Assembly (NCBI GenBank): GCA_963764825.1
Contig: CAVXUA010000008.1
Location: 463,887 to 527,886 of the forward strand
DNA length: 64,000 nt
Direction: 5' to 3'
DNA from: JAZGGS01 sp963764825
GTDB taxonomy: Bacteria > Bacteroidota > Ignavibacteria > Ignavibacteriales > Ignavibacteriaceae
A program made the position numbers and the translations under genes. The notes below the pieces were generated by a model. It ran no database searches. It was not told the origin of the DNA and saw nothing but the letters and a program-made list of their open reading frames with translations. This document shows, piece after piece, positions 39,367 to 48,296 of the stretch (position 1 is the first letter of the stretch; the number at the start of each line of letters is the position of its first letter).

Positions 39367-39831
39367 TTATTTTTTATCCTTTGATTTCTTCTTGGTCTTA
39401 TCGCCCTTATTTTTCTTTTCCTTGTCTTTTCCAACTTTTTTCACAGTGTTGGCCTTAAGCTCGTGAAATTCTTCGGAACCAGGCTTGATGCCTAACTCTT
39501 GAGCTACCGCCCCCCATCCCTTTTTTCCCTTATACAAACCAACCACTTCAGATACTGGCCTTCCCGATGCTGATGATAGCACCCCCGCATAATATACTTC
39601 TGCAGGTTCCATATTTTCTTCATTAATATCTCTGTCAATTTCCTCATCTGTAATTTCGGAATTTTCTGACAACTTATCCTTAAATGCTTCGTAATCTGAT
39701 GATGCGCTTTCATTTATTTCAGTTAAATGACTGTCCATATCTGCATCACCTGTATTATAGGATGTTGTTAATTCCTGCCCAAAAACAATTTGGGCTAAGG
39801 CTATAACAAATATTATCATTATAGTTTTCAT
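39367..39831 (-). CDS. secreted protein with a lysine-rich tail, unknown function
   Basis: 154 residues. Signal peptide MKTIMIIFVIALAQIVFGQ; an acidic first half; then a conserved-looking core EVYYAGVLSSASGRPVSEVV, GKKGWGAVAQELGIKPGSEE, seen in small exported proteins of several phyla. The last ~28 residues are almost only Lys, Asp, Gly and Asn. Preceded on the same strand by another exported protein 46 bp upstream. Function unknown. Confidence 0.7.
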   Translation of the reverse strand: MKTIMIIFVIALAQIVFGQELTTSYNTGDADMDSHLTEINESASSDYEAFKDKLSENSEITDEEIDRDINEENMEPAEVYYAGVLSSASGRPVSEVVGLYKGKKGWGAVAQELGIKPGSEEFHELKANTVKKVGKDKEKKNKGDKTKKKSKDKK

Positions 39832-39877
39832 AGTGCTACCTCGATTTATATAATAATTAGTTGTTCAATCATTATTA

Positions 39878-40333
39878 TTAAAACCAAAATCTTATACCCA
39901 AACCACCGCCAATATCAAAGTCAGTTGATGGAGACAAATCCAATATAGGTACGACCTCTACAAATATATCAATAGGTGTTCCTGAAAACATATAGTCAAG
40001 CCCTACAGGAATTCTTGCACCAAAGTAAGTATCATTACTTCCAAATATAATTCTGCCACCGATACCAAAATAAAGAGGTAACTTTCCACTTGAGACACTA
40101 ATTAAATTGAATTTGTGCCAAACATAATCCGCCTGTAACAACATAGAACCACTTCCCTTAAACGACCAGGCAGCAGCCATATTCAAAGCAATTTCTCCTC
40201 CTAGCCAAAGTTTACCACTAATACCGGTTGGTTCACCTACAATTATCCCTAATCCAAAACCCTTATCTTGTGAAAATAAACTTGATGATGAAATAATAAC
40301 TAATGTGCTGAAAAGCAAAAAACATTTTTTCAA
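39878..40333 (-). CDS. small outer-membrane-type barrel protein
   Basis: 151 residues. Signal peptide MKKCFLLFSTLVIISSSSLF, then GFGLGIIVGEPTGISGKLWL, AWSFKGSGSMLLQADYVWH and LPLYFGIGGRIIFG, ending in GGGLGIRFWF. The GEPTGIS...DY..H pattern recurs in small exported barrel proteins of spirochaetes and Bacteroidota. Probably outer membrane. It leads a two-gene minus-strand unit with the lysine-tailed protein. Confidence 0.7.
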   Translation of the reverse strand: MKKCFLLFSTLVIISSSSLFSQDKGFGLGIIVGEPTGISGKLWLGGEIALNMAAAWSFKGSGSMLLQADYVWHKFNLISVSSGKLPLYFGIGGRIIFGSNDTYFGARIPVGLDYMFSGTPIDIFVEVVPILDLSPSTDFDIGGGLGIRFWF

Positions 40334-40422
40334 TTTAGTCTCCCTTTAATAAATATTAAGTATTGTAATATGAAAGTTATATATTTTTTCACAAAGGAAT
40401 TGCTGCCTACATTTTCATATCT

Positions 40423-40456
40423 GAGCCTCCGCTTATAAGATAAGCAGGGGTTTTTA
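40423..40456 (+). terminator. orphan terminator-like element
   Basis: CCTCCGCTT / AAGCAGGGG with TTTTTATTT on the plus strand. No plus-strand gene ends nearby: the 383-bp gap 40334-40716 lies between a minus-strand start and a plus-strand start. I see nothing else in this gap. It belongs to the CCCC...GGGG element family described in the findings. Confidence 0.55.
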
Positions 40457-40716
40457 TTTGATATTATCTGAAAAATATGACGGATAATTCTCGCAATGAG
40501 TCAATATTGACAAAATTAATTAATTCAGAAAGGAAAGAGAAAACCTTTTATTACTGATAATTTGGTACTGATGTCAACATTGATTCTAAAATTTAAAAGT
40601 AGAGTATTAATAAATTGAATGGTATATTATTTGCCTATCAAGTAGATTATTACACCCTGCAATTTTAATTTTTCATTAATTCGTTTAATTAAATATTAAC
40701 TCTAAGGAACTAGAAA

Positions 40717-41520
40717 ATGAGAATACTATCTTATTCAATTTTATTTATGTTATTAATATCCTTATGGCAATGTTCTGAAAACAACACAACTGAACCCACA
40801 CCTAATGGGGGTGTAGGTTCAATAAGGCTGACTTTAATTGATTCACCATCAACATTAGACTCAGTTGTTATTTGCATATCGCGGGTAGAAGTACACGATG
40901 CTGGTACTGATACTACTGCAGGAAGCTGGGATGTAATTAATGATTCTTTAAGGTATTTTGATCTTTTGCTGTTACAGAATGGTGCAAGCGCAGTGCTTGG
41001 GGATACCTCTTTATCCGCAGGTAAATATACTCAAATTCGTTTAATCGTTGAAGATTGTAATTATGTTGTGGATAACGGTGTAAAATATCCTTTAACTATT
41101 CCGAGTGGAGCCCAAACAGGAATAAAATTGAATCATTCATTTGAAATTGAGGATGGAAAACTATATGAGCTGTACTTAGATTTCAATGTTGATAAATCAA
41201 TTATCATTACTGGAAACGGACAATATAAACTTAAACCAACCATAAGAGTTGTTCCGGTTGTCATATCGGGGGCGATTGCTGGACAAGTGTTACCATTAGA
41301 TGCTGATCCGACGATTTGGACTTTGGTAGGAATAGATACTGCATCAACATTTACAGATCTTACCGGTTTATTTAAGCTAATGGCTTTACCGGAAGGAAAT
41401 TACAATGTTCATATAACTCCTGCAGACACTTTAATTTACAGGGATACAACAATAACCGGCGTTAATGTTTTAGCCAACCAAATAACTGATATTGGAATAG
41501 TTACCCTTGAGGAAAGGTAA
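40717..41520 (+). CDS. DUF4382-type lipoprotein
   Basis: 267 residues. Signal peptide with lipobox (LLISLWQC), then a DUF4382-like domain: GSIRLTLIDSPSTLDSVVIC, ISRVEVHDAG, DLLLLQNGASAVLGDTSL, AGKYTQIRLIVEDCNYVVDN. A C-terminal carboxypeptidase-regulatory-like beta domain (GAIAGQVLPLDA, GLFKLMALPEGNYNVHITPA) follows. Probably surface- or periplasm-exposed and binding-type rather than enzymatic. RBS AAGGAA precedes ATG 40717. Confidence 0.8.
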   Translation: MRILSYSILFMLLISLWQCSENNTTEPTPNGGVGSIRLTLIDSPSTLDSVVICISRVEVHDAGTDTTAGSWDVINDSLRYFDLLLLQNGASAVLGDTSLSAGKYTQIRLIVEDCNYVVDNGVKYPLTIPSGAQTGIKLNHSFEIEDGKLYELYLDFNVDKSIIITGNGQYKLKPTIRVVPVVISGAIAGQVLPLDADPTIWTLVGIDTASTFTDLTGLFKLMALPEGNYNVHITPADTLIYRDTTITGVNVLANQITDIGIVTLEER

Positions 41521-41570
41521 CAATATTTAAAAGAATCGTTTTAGCAACTAGACCCACTTACTCATTTCAA

Positions 41571-41604
41571 CCCCCCACTTAAATCTTTAGGCGGGGGTTT
41601 TTTA
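41571..41604 (+). terminator. terminator after the DUF4382 gene
   Basis: CCCCCCACTTAAA...TTTAGGCGGGGG stem followed by TTTTTTATT. Same family as the elements at 43823, 48161 and 51334. Confidence 0.85.
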
Positions 41605-41638
41605 TTGAGTGGGTTATACGCTCGTGTTCATCAGTGAT

Positions 41639-42052
41639 TTAAACTTCCTCCTTTGGAAGTTTCCACCCATACCAAGCAATTAGGATTGAGACAACAAATA
41701 AAAAAATCAAAATTAATAAGTTTGCAACAGTAAACCATCCTGTAATCAGATGACTAATGAAATAATAAATAGTAAATAAGGCAAAGAGTATCCCTAGAAT
41801 TAAGTTTATCCAGCTATTTAAGGAATGTTTTAATATCTGTGTCAGGAAAGCCATACTTAAGGGAACAACCCACCAGAGTGCAAAAAATATTATATTTCCC
41901 GCACTTAATTTTTCACTAAGCATTTTCCCAGTCGTCATTATTTGCTCTAAGATGCCCGGCTCTATAAACCAAATTATCATTGCAGCAGATGTAGATACGG
42001 CAAATGATATCCACAATAATGAAATCTTGATCTTACATTTTAATGCTTCCAT
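41639..42052 (-). CDS. small four-TM membrane protein, unknown
   Basis: 137 residues with four hydrophobic helices (ISLLWISFAVSTSAAMIIWF, IIFFALWWVVPLSMAFL, LILGILFALFTIYYFI, LLILIFLFVVSILIAWYGW). Third gene of a minus-strand operon behind an alpha/beta hydrolase and a DUF6064-like protein (27-bp gap). No motif points to a function. Confidence 0.7.
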   Translation of the reverse strand: MEALKCKIKISLLWISFAVSTSAAMIIWFIEPGILEQIMTTGKMLSEKLSAGNIIFFALWWVVPLSMAFLTQILKHSLNSWINLILGILFALFTIYYFISHLITGWFTVANLLILIFLFVVSILIAWYGWKLPKEEV

Positions 42053-42079
42053 AATCTGTTTGTTTATTTGAAGTGTTTA

Positions 42080-42715
42080 CTATGTGATTTTTATCTTCTC
42101 TCTTTTTACTATTAGAATCGTTACTAATATTCCAACTATTACAAGTCCAATGTCTTCATATATACCATTATATGCTGCTAGAAATCCTCCTAAGGAGATC
42201 ATTAATGGTATTATAAAATATTTGATCGGAATGCTTTTATTAATTATTAAGAATATCCCAAGTGTAAATATTGTTGTTGGGCACGGAACCAAACCAACAG
42301 CGAAAAATTTTGGGTAGTTGTGATCTAAATAATAACCAAGAACTTGATATCCAATAACCGCATAGAGAACAAACAATAACCCAATAAGTCTATACAATTT
42401 GTCTGGCGAACTTATTGTTATATCAGATTTGATTACACTATAAAGAATTAGTAATCCTTGGACAGTGCAGCAGAATCCAAAGATATAGCCGAATATATGA
42501 GAAGGTGCCCAGTAGATAAAACAAAAGACAATTCCAGTAAAAAGCCAGAAAAATGATAAAACTACTAATACAATTTTTACAGAATATTTTGTTGGTTTTA
42601 ATGAAATAAATAAAACTAAAAGTATAAGAACATAAGCTATAATTTGAAGCGGCCAGATGTCAAGATTATAGCTTTCTAATACTAGCAAGAATTCTTTAAG
42701 TGAAAATGATAACAT
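42080..42715 (-). CDS. DUF6064-like multi-TM membrane protein
   Basis: 211 residues with about seven membrane helices. The start FLLVLESYNLDIWPLQIIAY matches the YN..IWP pattern of DUF6064 proteins. Further conserved-looking features are FIYWAPSHIFGYIFGF and VGLVPCPTTIFTLGIFL. Good GGAGG before ATG 42715, 18 bp after the hydrolase stop. Function unknown. Confidence 0.75.
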   Translation of the reverse strand: MLSFSLKEFLLVLESYNLDIWPLQIIAYVLILLVLFISLKPTKYSVKIVLVVLSFFWLFTGIVFCFIYWAPSHIFGYIFGFCCTVQGLLILYSVIKSDITISSPDKLYRLIGLLFVLYAVIGYQVLGYYLDHNYPKFFAVGLVPCPTTIFTLGIFLIINKSIPIKYFIIPLMISLGGFLAAYNGIYEDIGLVIVGILVTILIVKREKIKIT

Positions 42716-42733
42716 AATAATACCTCCTAAATA

Positions 42734-43612
42734 TCAGTTCCTTTCTACCCATTCAATAATATCTTCAGCTAATTTATCCCTAGCGTTTGAAAAGGAATGA
42801 GTTGTATGGTAAACAATAAACTCAACATTCTCTATTTTTTCCTTTTTTAGAGAACGGTAAAGTGGTAATAATATATGGTCAATAGAAACATTTACATCTT
42901 CCCATCCACCAATAAGCAAAATGTTTTTATCAACCAGCAGCGGTGCACTTTTTCTTAAATCATATGTTGGATTTAATTCAATAATTTTCATTTCAGAAAT
43001 TTCTTTTGCTGTTCCACCAATTGCAAATCTTACAGGGCCATTTGGATAGGTTAGTTCCTCAAACATTTCGTCTATCATTTGTTTCATCTCCGGATTACGA
43101 GCATACTCTCTAAAGAACTCCCCATGATCATTTCCAGCAATAGAGAATACATTAGTGATTTCCGGATGGTTTGCAGCAAAGGTAAGAGCCATACCGCCAC
43201 CGTAACTAAATCCACCTATATAGATACGAGTTGTATCTATTTTGTACTTATGAATACTTTCTGTTTTGTGAATGAATTGGAACACCTCCCAAATATCTTT
43301 CTGAGTGTTTTCAATATTAAATTCACCTTGGCTTTTATAGATACCACTATAGTTGAAAGTTAATGCGTTTATTCCAGCTTGAGCAAGTTTACTACCAATA
43401 CCCAAAACATCTACTTCGCCACCAGGAAATCCTGGCAACAAAATCACAGTGGGAAAAGTTCCCGTTTCTTCAACAACGTGGAATTTACCTCTAAGAAGTA
43501 CGCCCTCGCGATCAACTGTAATATCAATAGGTGAGGATTCCTGACTGCGAGAATTGCTGACTAGAGTGAATAAGACGAGAAACACTGTGAACAATCCTGA
43601 GAATCGTTTCAT
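42734..43612 (-). CDS. exported alpha/beta hydrolase
   Basis: 292 residues. Signal peptide MKRFSGLFTVFLVLFTLVSN. Hydrolase features: VILLPGFPGGEVDVLG (oxyanion-hole region), GGFSYGGGMALTFAAN with the nucleophile Ser in GFSYGG, LLIGGWEDVNVS (acid region) and YHTTHSFSNARD (catalytic His). Likely a periplasmic esterase or peptidase-type hydrolase. First gene of a three-gene minus-strand unit with two membrane proteins. Confidence 0.85.
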   Translation of the reverse strand: MKRFSGLFTVFLVLFTLVSNSRSQESSPIDITVDREGVLLRGKFHVVEETGTFPTVILLPGFPGGEVDVLGIGSKLAQAGINALTFNYSGIYKSQGEFNIENTQKDIWEVFQFIHKTESIHKYKIDTTRIYIGGFSYGGGMALTFAANHPEITNVFSIAGNDHGEFFREYARNPEMKQMIDEMFEELTYPNGPVRFAIGGTAKEISEMKIIELNPTYDLRKSAPLLVDKNILLIGGWEDVNVSIDHILLPLYRSLKKEKIENVEFIVYHTTHSFSNARDKLAEDIIEWVERN

Positions 43613-43822
43613 TTGGGCCTCTCTTATTATTTGTTATAGAAAGTTAAATTTATTAGCACAAACAATCAAAGATTAATCGTTAAATAGCAACTAATAAGTT
43701 ATCTTAAGCAACTCACCAATCCCCCACCAAACAATTGGAGTATTTACAACAATACAAATTGATTAACAAAAAACACCAAGTCTCTTAGATTTAATTCTAA
43801 TTGCTGATCAACTCTTTCCCTG

Positions 43823-43851
43823 CCCCTGCTTAACAACTAGGCGGGGGTTTT
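43823..43851 (+). terminator. orphan terminator-like element
   Basis: CCCCTGCTT / AGGCGGGGG stem (one G-T pair and one more wobble) with TTTT. It lies in the 378-bp gap between a minus-strand start (43612) and a plus-strand start (43991), so it ends no visible gene. Nothing else is seen in this gap. Confidence 0.55.
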
Positions 43852-43990
43852 GGTTGCAGACATTCCATTCTATTAACTTTATATGCAAGCACATATTATT
43901 GCACAATTAGCAATAATTTGATATTATCAAACTCATCTTTTTCAGTTGCGGGTAATCTTCTTAATGTAAACTAAATACTATAAATAAGAT

Positions 43991-46900
43991 TTGCAGAAAC
44001 ATTATTATTTAAAATATCCACTATTTTTTCTCCTGGTTACCTTTACCATATTTAACCAAAGATTATACTCACAATCTGATTCAATAATGATTGAGAATAT
44101 TTCCTTTGAAGAAGGACTTTCTACCAGGCATGTTCACTGTATAATTGAAGACCAATATGGATTTTTATGGATTGGAACAGATGATGGATTAAACCGTTAC
44201 GATGGCTACGAATTTATAGTCTATAAAAATAATATCTGGGATACTACCAGCCTCAGTAGTCCGGAAATTAGCTTCTTAACAGAAGATAAAGAGGGAAATA
44301 TTTGGGTTGGGACTCCTAACGGATTAAATCTTTATCAACGTCACTCTGACTCGTTTGTTCGCTTTACTCACGATCCTGAAAATGAATTTAGCATTAGTGA
44401 TAATGACGATATAGAGACATTGCTTATTGATAGGAACAACAACAATTATCTTTGGATTGGAACTGATGGAGGTGGATTAAATTTACTTGATATCAAATTG
44501 CAGAAGTTCTATAATCTTAAATATGATTCAATGAATACAAATTCTATAAGCGGAGATAATGTACAGGCCCTTTTTCAAGATAGCTTTAATGATCTTTGGA
44601 TAGGAACGGACCATGCAGGATTAAATCGAATAAACCTTAATTCTATACCTAAAACAGCAGATGGAAAGTATGATGTATCCAGGTTTAATTCAATTGTATT
44701 TGAACGCTATCTGAATGATGGAAAAGACCATAACTCCCTGCATTCCTCATCAATAGCAAGTATATATGAAGATAGAAAAAAGAACGTATGGATATTGTCC
44801 CGGGCTGGGATTTTAATATATAACAGGAAAGAAAACAAATTGATGCCAAGTTCATATTTTGAAACTTTCGCTACTGAGTTTAAAAACGAACATATTCACG
44901 AAATGTTAGAAGATCAAAACGGGGTATTATGGTTTGGTGCTCACAGTATAGTATTTCAATTGAACCCAACCTCAAATAAAATAAAAAAGTATGTATTAAA
45001 TAAGGAAGGTATTAGAGCTGATGGAAACCAGGGATTGTGTGAAGATAATGCCGGGAATATTTGGGCTGCAACATGGGACGGCATAGAAAAAATTTACAAG
45101 GACGATTCTCTATTTGAGCATTTCTATCATAATGACGAAGATCCTAATCTGCCAGCGGCTTTGTATACGTATTCTATTTTGACTGATCGAACAGGAAAAG
45201 TTTGGATTGGTACAGTTGCAGGTTTAAGGGTGATGGAAGTTGATGAAAATGGAATCGTGAGTTTTAAAAACTATTTTGAGCATCTTAAGATCAAACAAGG
45301 AAATGTGTGGTCCTTGGTTGAGGATTATAATGGATCAATCTGGGCTGTTGTAGATTATTCCCTTGTGAGAATCAATCCGAGAACTGATGCGATTGTAGAA
45401 TATAAGAATGGTCCTGAAAATCTTAATTCGCTAAACTTTCAAAATAAAAGTAACAAGTCTGGCGCAGTTAACTTACTTTTAGATGATGAAGATAATTTAT
45501 GGTTTTCAGCCTGGGGTGGTGGAATTTCAAAAGTAAGTTTGGAAGATCTCTACTCAACGGAAAATCTTCGCGATGTAGAGTTCACGAATTATTTTGATGA
45601 TGCAGATGATCCGGGTAACTCAGTTTTAAATTTTATTGAGGATAGATCAGGTGAATTATGGATATGCACACGATCCGGTGGAGTAATTAGGTTCAATCCG
45701 CGAACAGAAAAATTTAAAAGCTACACACAGGCTATAAACAATCCTAATAGTCTCAGTATTAACTTTACAAATTCGGTTCATGAAGATAAAAATGGAAATA
45801 TTTGGGTTGGGACCTATGGAGGTGGTTTAAACAAACTTGATAGAAATTCAGAATTATTCACTCATTTTGGTATAAAAGATGGCTTCCCCAACGATATTAT
45901 TCAGAGAATACGTGAAGATGAGAATGGAAATTTGTGGATATCTACAAATTCTGGAATCACGAAATTTAATTATGAAAATTATAAAATCAGGAACTTCAGT
46001 TTGATGGAAAATGTAATCTCCTTTCACGATACAATAACAGGTAAAATGTATTTTGGAAATAATGATGGATTTGTTGTTTTTCATCCTGATAGTGTAAAAG
46101 AAAGTAATTTTGTACCACCAATTGTATTAACAAAATTTACCAGATATTCTGATGAAAATGATGGAGAACAAATAATTGATCGTACGATATCAGCAAAAGA
46201 TATTATTGAGCTTAGTTATAAGGATGATATTATTTCGTTTGAGTTTGCTGCCCTTAGTTTTGATCAAAACATAAAGTGCGAGTACGCTTACAAACTGGAA
46301 GGATTCAACAAGAACTGGATTAACCTCGGAGCAAAACGGGAAGTTACTTTCACAAACCTCGATCCCGGTGATTATACTTTTAAAGTGAAAGCCTGTAATC
46401 AAGACGGTATATGGTGCGATAATTTTGCTTCGGTCCAAATTTATATTTCACCTCCATGGTGGTCTACCTGGTGGGCATACGGAATTTACGGATTGCTTTT
46501 TATTGGTGCTCTTTATGGAATTAGGAAGCTTGAAATAAATCGTAGAAAGGAAAATGAGGAAAGAAGGATACTTGAAGCAGAAAATAAACGAAAAACAGAA
46601 GAACTAGAACAAGCTCGAAGACTTCAGCTTTCAATGCTCCCCAAAAATATTCCTTGTTTGCCCAACATAGATATTGCCGTTTATATGAAAACTGCTACAG
46701 AAGTTGGTGGCGATTATTACGATTTTTACAAATCAGATGATAAAACATTAACGGCAGTTATTGGTGATGCAACTGGGCATGGTTTAGATGCTGGCATGAT
46801 GGTAACTGCAGCGAAGGGACTTTTCCAAAACCTTGCATCTGCACCTGATTTATCCGGGCTTATTAAACAATTCAACAACACTCTTATTTCAATGCAGTTG

Positions 46901-47308
46901 CAGCCAATGTATATGTCACTTAGCTTTCTTAGATTTATTAACAACCAACTTCACTTATCAGGTGCCGGGATGCCCCCAATTTTGCATTATCAAAGCAAGG
47001 GAAATCAAGTGGTAGAATATGAATCTAATGGGCCTCCCCTAGGTGCATTTCCAGACTTAATTTATGAGCAACATATTATCAATCTTTCATCTGGTGATAT
47101 TATAGTGTCAATGAGCGATGGGTTCGCGGAAAGAATGAATGCAAGGAAAGAATTGTTTGGTTGGGACAAAGGAAGAGAATTATTGGCTGGAATGTCTAGC
47201 TTAAACCCGGATCAAGTTGTTAAAGAATTTACGAAAGTTAACAATGAATGGGGAGGAGATCAACCTCAGGATGATGATGTCACTTTCGTTGTAATAAAAG
47301 TTAAATAA
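43991..47308 (+). CDS. giant propeller - Y_Y_Y - TM - PP2C phosphatase
   Basis: 1105 residues, intact. TTG start (MQKHYYLKYPL) with a signal or anchor segment. Residues ~30-680 carry two-component-regulator propeller repeats (GFLWIGTDDGLNRYDGYEF, GNIWVGTPNGLNLY, LWIGTDGGGLNLLD, GNIWVGTYGGGLNKLD). A Y_Y_Y domain follows (YAYKLEGFNKNWINLG, FTNLDPGDYTFKVKACNQDG), then one membrane helix (WWAYGIYGLLFIGALYGI), a coiled coil and an RsbU-type PP2C domain (VGGDYYDFY, IGDATGHGLDAGMM, SDGFAERMN, QDDDVTFVVIK). Usually this sensor is fused to a histidine kinase; here the output is a phosphatase. The STAS gene follows 36 bp on. Confidence 0.93.
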   Translation: MQKHYYLKYPLFFLLVTFTIFNQRLYSQSDSIMIENISFEEGLSTRHVHCIIEDQYGFLWIGTDDGLNRYDGYEFIVYKNNIWDTTSLSSPEISFLTEDKEGNIWVGTPNGLNLYQRHSDSFVRFTHDPENEFSISDNDDIETLLIDRNNNNYLWIGTDGGGLNLLDIKLQKFYNLKYDSMNTNSISGDNVQALFQDSFNDLWIGTDHAGLNRINLNSIPKTADGKYDVSRFNSIVFERYLNDGKDHNSLHSSSIASIYEDRKKNVWILSRAGILIYNRKENKLMPSSYFETFATEFKNEHIHEMLEDQNGVLWFGAHSIVFQLNPTSNKIKKYVLNKEGIRADGNQGLCEDNAGNIWAATWDGIEKIYKDDSLFEHFYHNDEDPNLPAALYTYSILTDRTGKVWIGTVAGLRVMEVDENGIVSFKNYFEHLKIKQGNVWSLVEDYNGSIWAVVDYSLVRINPRTDAIVEYKNGPENLNSLNFQNKSNKSGAVNLLLDDEDNLWFSAWGGGISKVSLEDLYSTENLRDVEFTNYFDDADDPGNSVLNFIEDRSGELWICTRSGGVIRFNPRTEKFKSYTQAINNPNSLSINFTNSVHEDKNGNIWVGTYGGGLNKLDRNSELFTHFGIKDGFPNDIIQRIREDENGNLWISTNSGITKFNYENYKIRNFSLMENVISFHDTITGKMYFGNNDGFVVFHPDSVKESNFVPPIVLTKFTRYSDENDGEQIIDRTISAKDIIELSYKDDIISFEFAALSFDQNIKCEYAYKLEGFNKNWINLGAKREVTFTNLDPGDYTFKVKACNQDGIWCDNFASVQIYISPPWWSTWWAYGIYGLLFIGALYGIRKLEINRRKENEERRILEAENKRKTEELEQARRLQLSMLPKNIPCLPNIDIAVYMKTATEVGGDYYDFYKSDDKTLTAVIGDATGHGLDAGMMVTAAKGLFQNLASAPDLSGLIKQFNNTLISMQLQPMYMSLSFLRFINNQLHLSGAGMPPILHYQSKGNQVVEYESNGPPLGAFPDLIYEQHIINLSSGDIIVSMSDGFAERMNARKELFGWDKGRELLAGMSSLNPDQVVKEFTKVNNEWGGDQPQDDDVTFVVIKVK

Positions 47309-47344
47309 TAAATAAATTGTTAAGTAAAATGATTGGAGTTAGCA

Positions 47345-47677
47345 ATGGAAGTTAAAATAAGTGAAACTGAAAAAGGGGTTGTAATTAAGCTCAAAGGTGA
47401 AATGATGCTTGGTTATTCAGCAAATGATTTTCACAAAGCAATTGAAAATGCAATAGAAAACAAAAAAAAGAAAATTGTTATCGATTTGAGTGATGTCCAG
47501 TTTATAACAAGTTGGGGCATTGGAATATTAATATATGGACATACAACTACCACCAATTTAGGTGGACAGTTTAAATTTGCCGCAGTTTCAGAAAAAATCA
47601 ATGAAATATTTAGGAAAATTAAATTGGAAAATGTCTTTGAACAATATTCATCTGTAGAGGAAGCTTTAAAGAGTTGA
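47345..47677 (+). CDS. STAS-domain anti-anti-sigma factor paired with the propeller phosphatase
   Basis: 110 residues from ATG 47345 (MEVKISETEKGVVIKLKGEM), with GGAG at 47335. The regulatory helix reads VQFITSWGIGILIYGH: one serine remains, but the usual Ser-Ser/Ser-Ala pair has a Trp next to it. It is the likely substrate of the propeller phosphatase. No kinase is adjacent, so it may share the kinase of the 33-kb operon. Its stop overlaps the lipoprotein gene start. Confidence 0.88.
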   Translation: MEVKISETEKGVVIKLKGEMMLGYSANDFHKAIENAIENKKKKIVIDLSDVQFITSWGIGILIYGHTTTTNLGGQFKFAAVSEKINEIFRKIKLENVFEQYSSVEEALKS

Positions 47678-48141
47678 AAAAAATATTATTTGCAATGCAG
47701 TGTGTCATAATTATGGCTCTGGGATGTCAATCAACTGATGAATCAATTGATTCGTCCAATGTGAATAAAGAGCTGCGCGAAGTTATCAAGAAAATCTGGG
47801 CTGACGCGGTTGCAGGTGATTTGGATGCACTACGTGCAACTCATTATGATAACCCCAAGTTTTCAAAGTTTGGTCCTAGAATCGCAGAACGACAGGATGT
47901 TAATAGCACAAATAAATCTGAGACAGAACATTTCTTGTCAATGAGTGATGCACGTTTCGAGCTTGAAGATATAAATGTTGACCTCTTTAGAGATATAGCG
48001 ATAACCACTTTTTACAATAACTACTCATTCATAAAGGACAATAACAGAGTTCAAGGAAAGGGGCGAGTTACTTTAGTATTTATAAATACCGAAGAAGGGT
48101 GGAAGATTGTACACGAACACTCCTCACCCTTTAGTCAATAA
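47674..48141 (+). CDS. lipoprotein with SnoaL/NTF2-like domain
   Basis: 155 residues. TTG start overlapping the STAS stop (GAGTTGA). Signal peptide with lipobox (IIMALGC). The mature part has the SnoaL-like layout: IKKIWADAVAGDLDALRATH at the front, then VDLFRDIAITTFYNNYSFIK, GKGRVTLVFINTEEGWKIVH and EHSSPFS at the end. A periplasmic or surface accessory of the propeller-STAS unit, as inferred from coupling. A terminator with repeat A follows. Confidence 0.8.
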   Translation: MKKILFAMQCVIIMALGCQSTDESIDSSNVNKELREVIKKIWADAVAGDLDALRATHYDNPKFSKFGPRIAERQDVNSTNKSETEHFLSMSDARFELEDINVDLFRDIAITTFYNNYSFIKDNNRVQGKGRVTLVFINTEEGWKIVHEHSSPFSQ

Positions 48142-48155
48142 TTACTGTTTACATT

Positions 48156-48296
48156 CCCAACCCCTGCTTAATAACTAGGCGGCGGTTTTTATTATAGCTT
48201 AATTTTCATTCTCTACGTCAAGAACTACGTCAGTGATTTTTAACTGCTTGAAAAACAATAACTTACAGAGTCGTGAATCTGTATCTTAATCAGCAG
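48156..48296 (+). repeat. 141-bp direct repeat A (includes a terminator at its left end)
   Basis: Begins CCCAACCCCTGCTTAATAAC, whose CCCC...GGCGGCGG hairpin and TTTTTATT form a terminator, then continues through CTCTACGTCAAGAACTACGT and ends at AATCAGCAG. Nearly identical to 51329-51469 with only a handful of differences. Noncoding. Confidence 0.92.

Noticed and set aside
41606..41640. Possible third copy of the 141-bp repeat behind the DUF4382 gene
   Set aside because: Only the terminator and the short word TCAGTGATTT match; the rest differs.
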